From the NCBI RefSeq assembly GCF_002899455.1, contig NZ_PPFB01000001.1, positions 5,555,001 through 5,619,000 of the forward strand: 64,000 nt of DNA. The letters run 5' to 3'. The position numbers and the translations under genes are program-made. Source of the DNA: Streptomyces sp. DH-12 (lineage in GTDB: Bacteria; Actinomycetota; Actinomycetes; Streptomycetales; Streptomycetaceae). Below are positions 63,823-64,000 of the stretch, piece by piece. Position 1 is the stretch's first letter. The number at the start of each line of letters is the position of its first letter. The notes under the pieces are model-generated. The model was not told the DNA's origin. It saw only the letters and a program-made list of their open reading frames with translations, and did no database searches.

Positions 63823-64000
63823 ATGCCGTTGACCCCCGAGGACGTGCGGAACAAGCAGTTCACGACCGTCCGCCTCCGAGAAGGCTATGACGAGGACGAG
63901 GTCGATGCCTTCCTCGACGAGGTCGAAGCCGAACTGACGCGCCTGCTCCGCGAGAACGAGGACCTGCGCGCCAAGCTGGCCGCGGCCACCCGCGCCGCCG
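63823..64000 (+). CDS. divIVA: Polarity protein DivIVA, N-terminal part
   Basis: 59 complete codons before the window ends. [36 protein letters not shown] matches the membrane-binding N-terminal DivIVA domain, followed by the start of the coiled coil ([19 protein letters not shown]). In Streptomyces it directs tip growth and branching. GAGGTGAAG precedes ATG 63823. Confidence 0.95.
   Translation, partial: MPLTPEDVRNKQFTTVRLREGYDEDEVDAFLDEVEAELTRLLRENEDLRAKLAAATRAA

Overview
The window is chromosomal DNA of a Streptomyces or a very close relative. GC is very high, third codon positions are almost always G or C, GTG and TTG starts are common, and I found no in-frame TTA leucine codon. Gene content and order match, from memory, the SCO2077-SCO2133 part of the S. 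coelicolor chromosome. I see no mobile element, CRISPR array, tRNA or rRNA; this is core chromosome.

Left part (1-16300): the end of an NlpC/P60 peptidase, a lipoprotein with an HExxH motif, a GT87 mannosyltransferase-like membrane protein, a PimB-like GT4 glycosyltransferase, a long-chain acyl-CoA ligase, a metallophosphoesterase, an SRPBCC protein, an ArsA-like ATPase, the glucokinase pair (sco2127-like plus glkA), an EEP-family hydrolase, an esterase, a PlsC-type acyltransferase and the MacRS-type two-component system. Many of these have counterparts in Mycobacterium tuberculosis around Rv2181-Rv2188c, so the block looks like an old actinobacterial neighbourhood for envelope lipids and glycolipids.

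Middle (16300-32000): a D-2-hydroxyacid dehydrogenase; a fused anthranilate synthase with a clear trp attenuator (leader peptide with three Trp codons, then a perfect 12-bp terminator stem), divergent from a class II DAHP synthase; an iron block (bfd with an iron box, bfr); a sulfite-oxidase-like protein; an endonuclease IV-like protein; a PknL-like PASTA kinase; thiOSG under a TPP riboswitch; a ferredoxin reductase; an Rv2175c-like DNA-binding protein; thiE; and metF.

Right-middle (32000-46800): a membrane protein with a Tyr/Gln/Gly-rich tail, a phytoene-desaturase-like oxidoreductase, a TetR plus ABC/YhgE operon with a 32-bp operator dyad, a HEPN protein, a methyltransferase, a DUF3040 protein, a MoxR-DUF58-transglutaminase operon and a beta-carbonic anhydrase.

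Right end (46930-64000): the division and cell wall (dcw) cluster rsmH-ftsL-ftsI-murE-murF-mraY-murD-ftsW-murG-ftsQ-ftsZ-pgeF(ylmD)-ylmE-sepF-ylmG-divIVA(partial). It is tightly packed with several 4-nt start/stop overlaps. Breaks with likely promoters lie before rsmH, inside the annotated 5' end of murE, before ftsZ and before sepF.

A recurring feature is a TANNNT -10 hexamer 6-8 nt upstream of the start codon, which predicts leaderless mRNAs for about thirteen genes.
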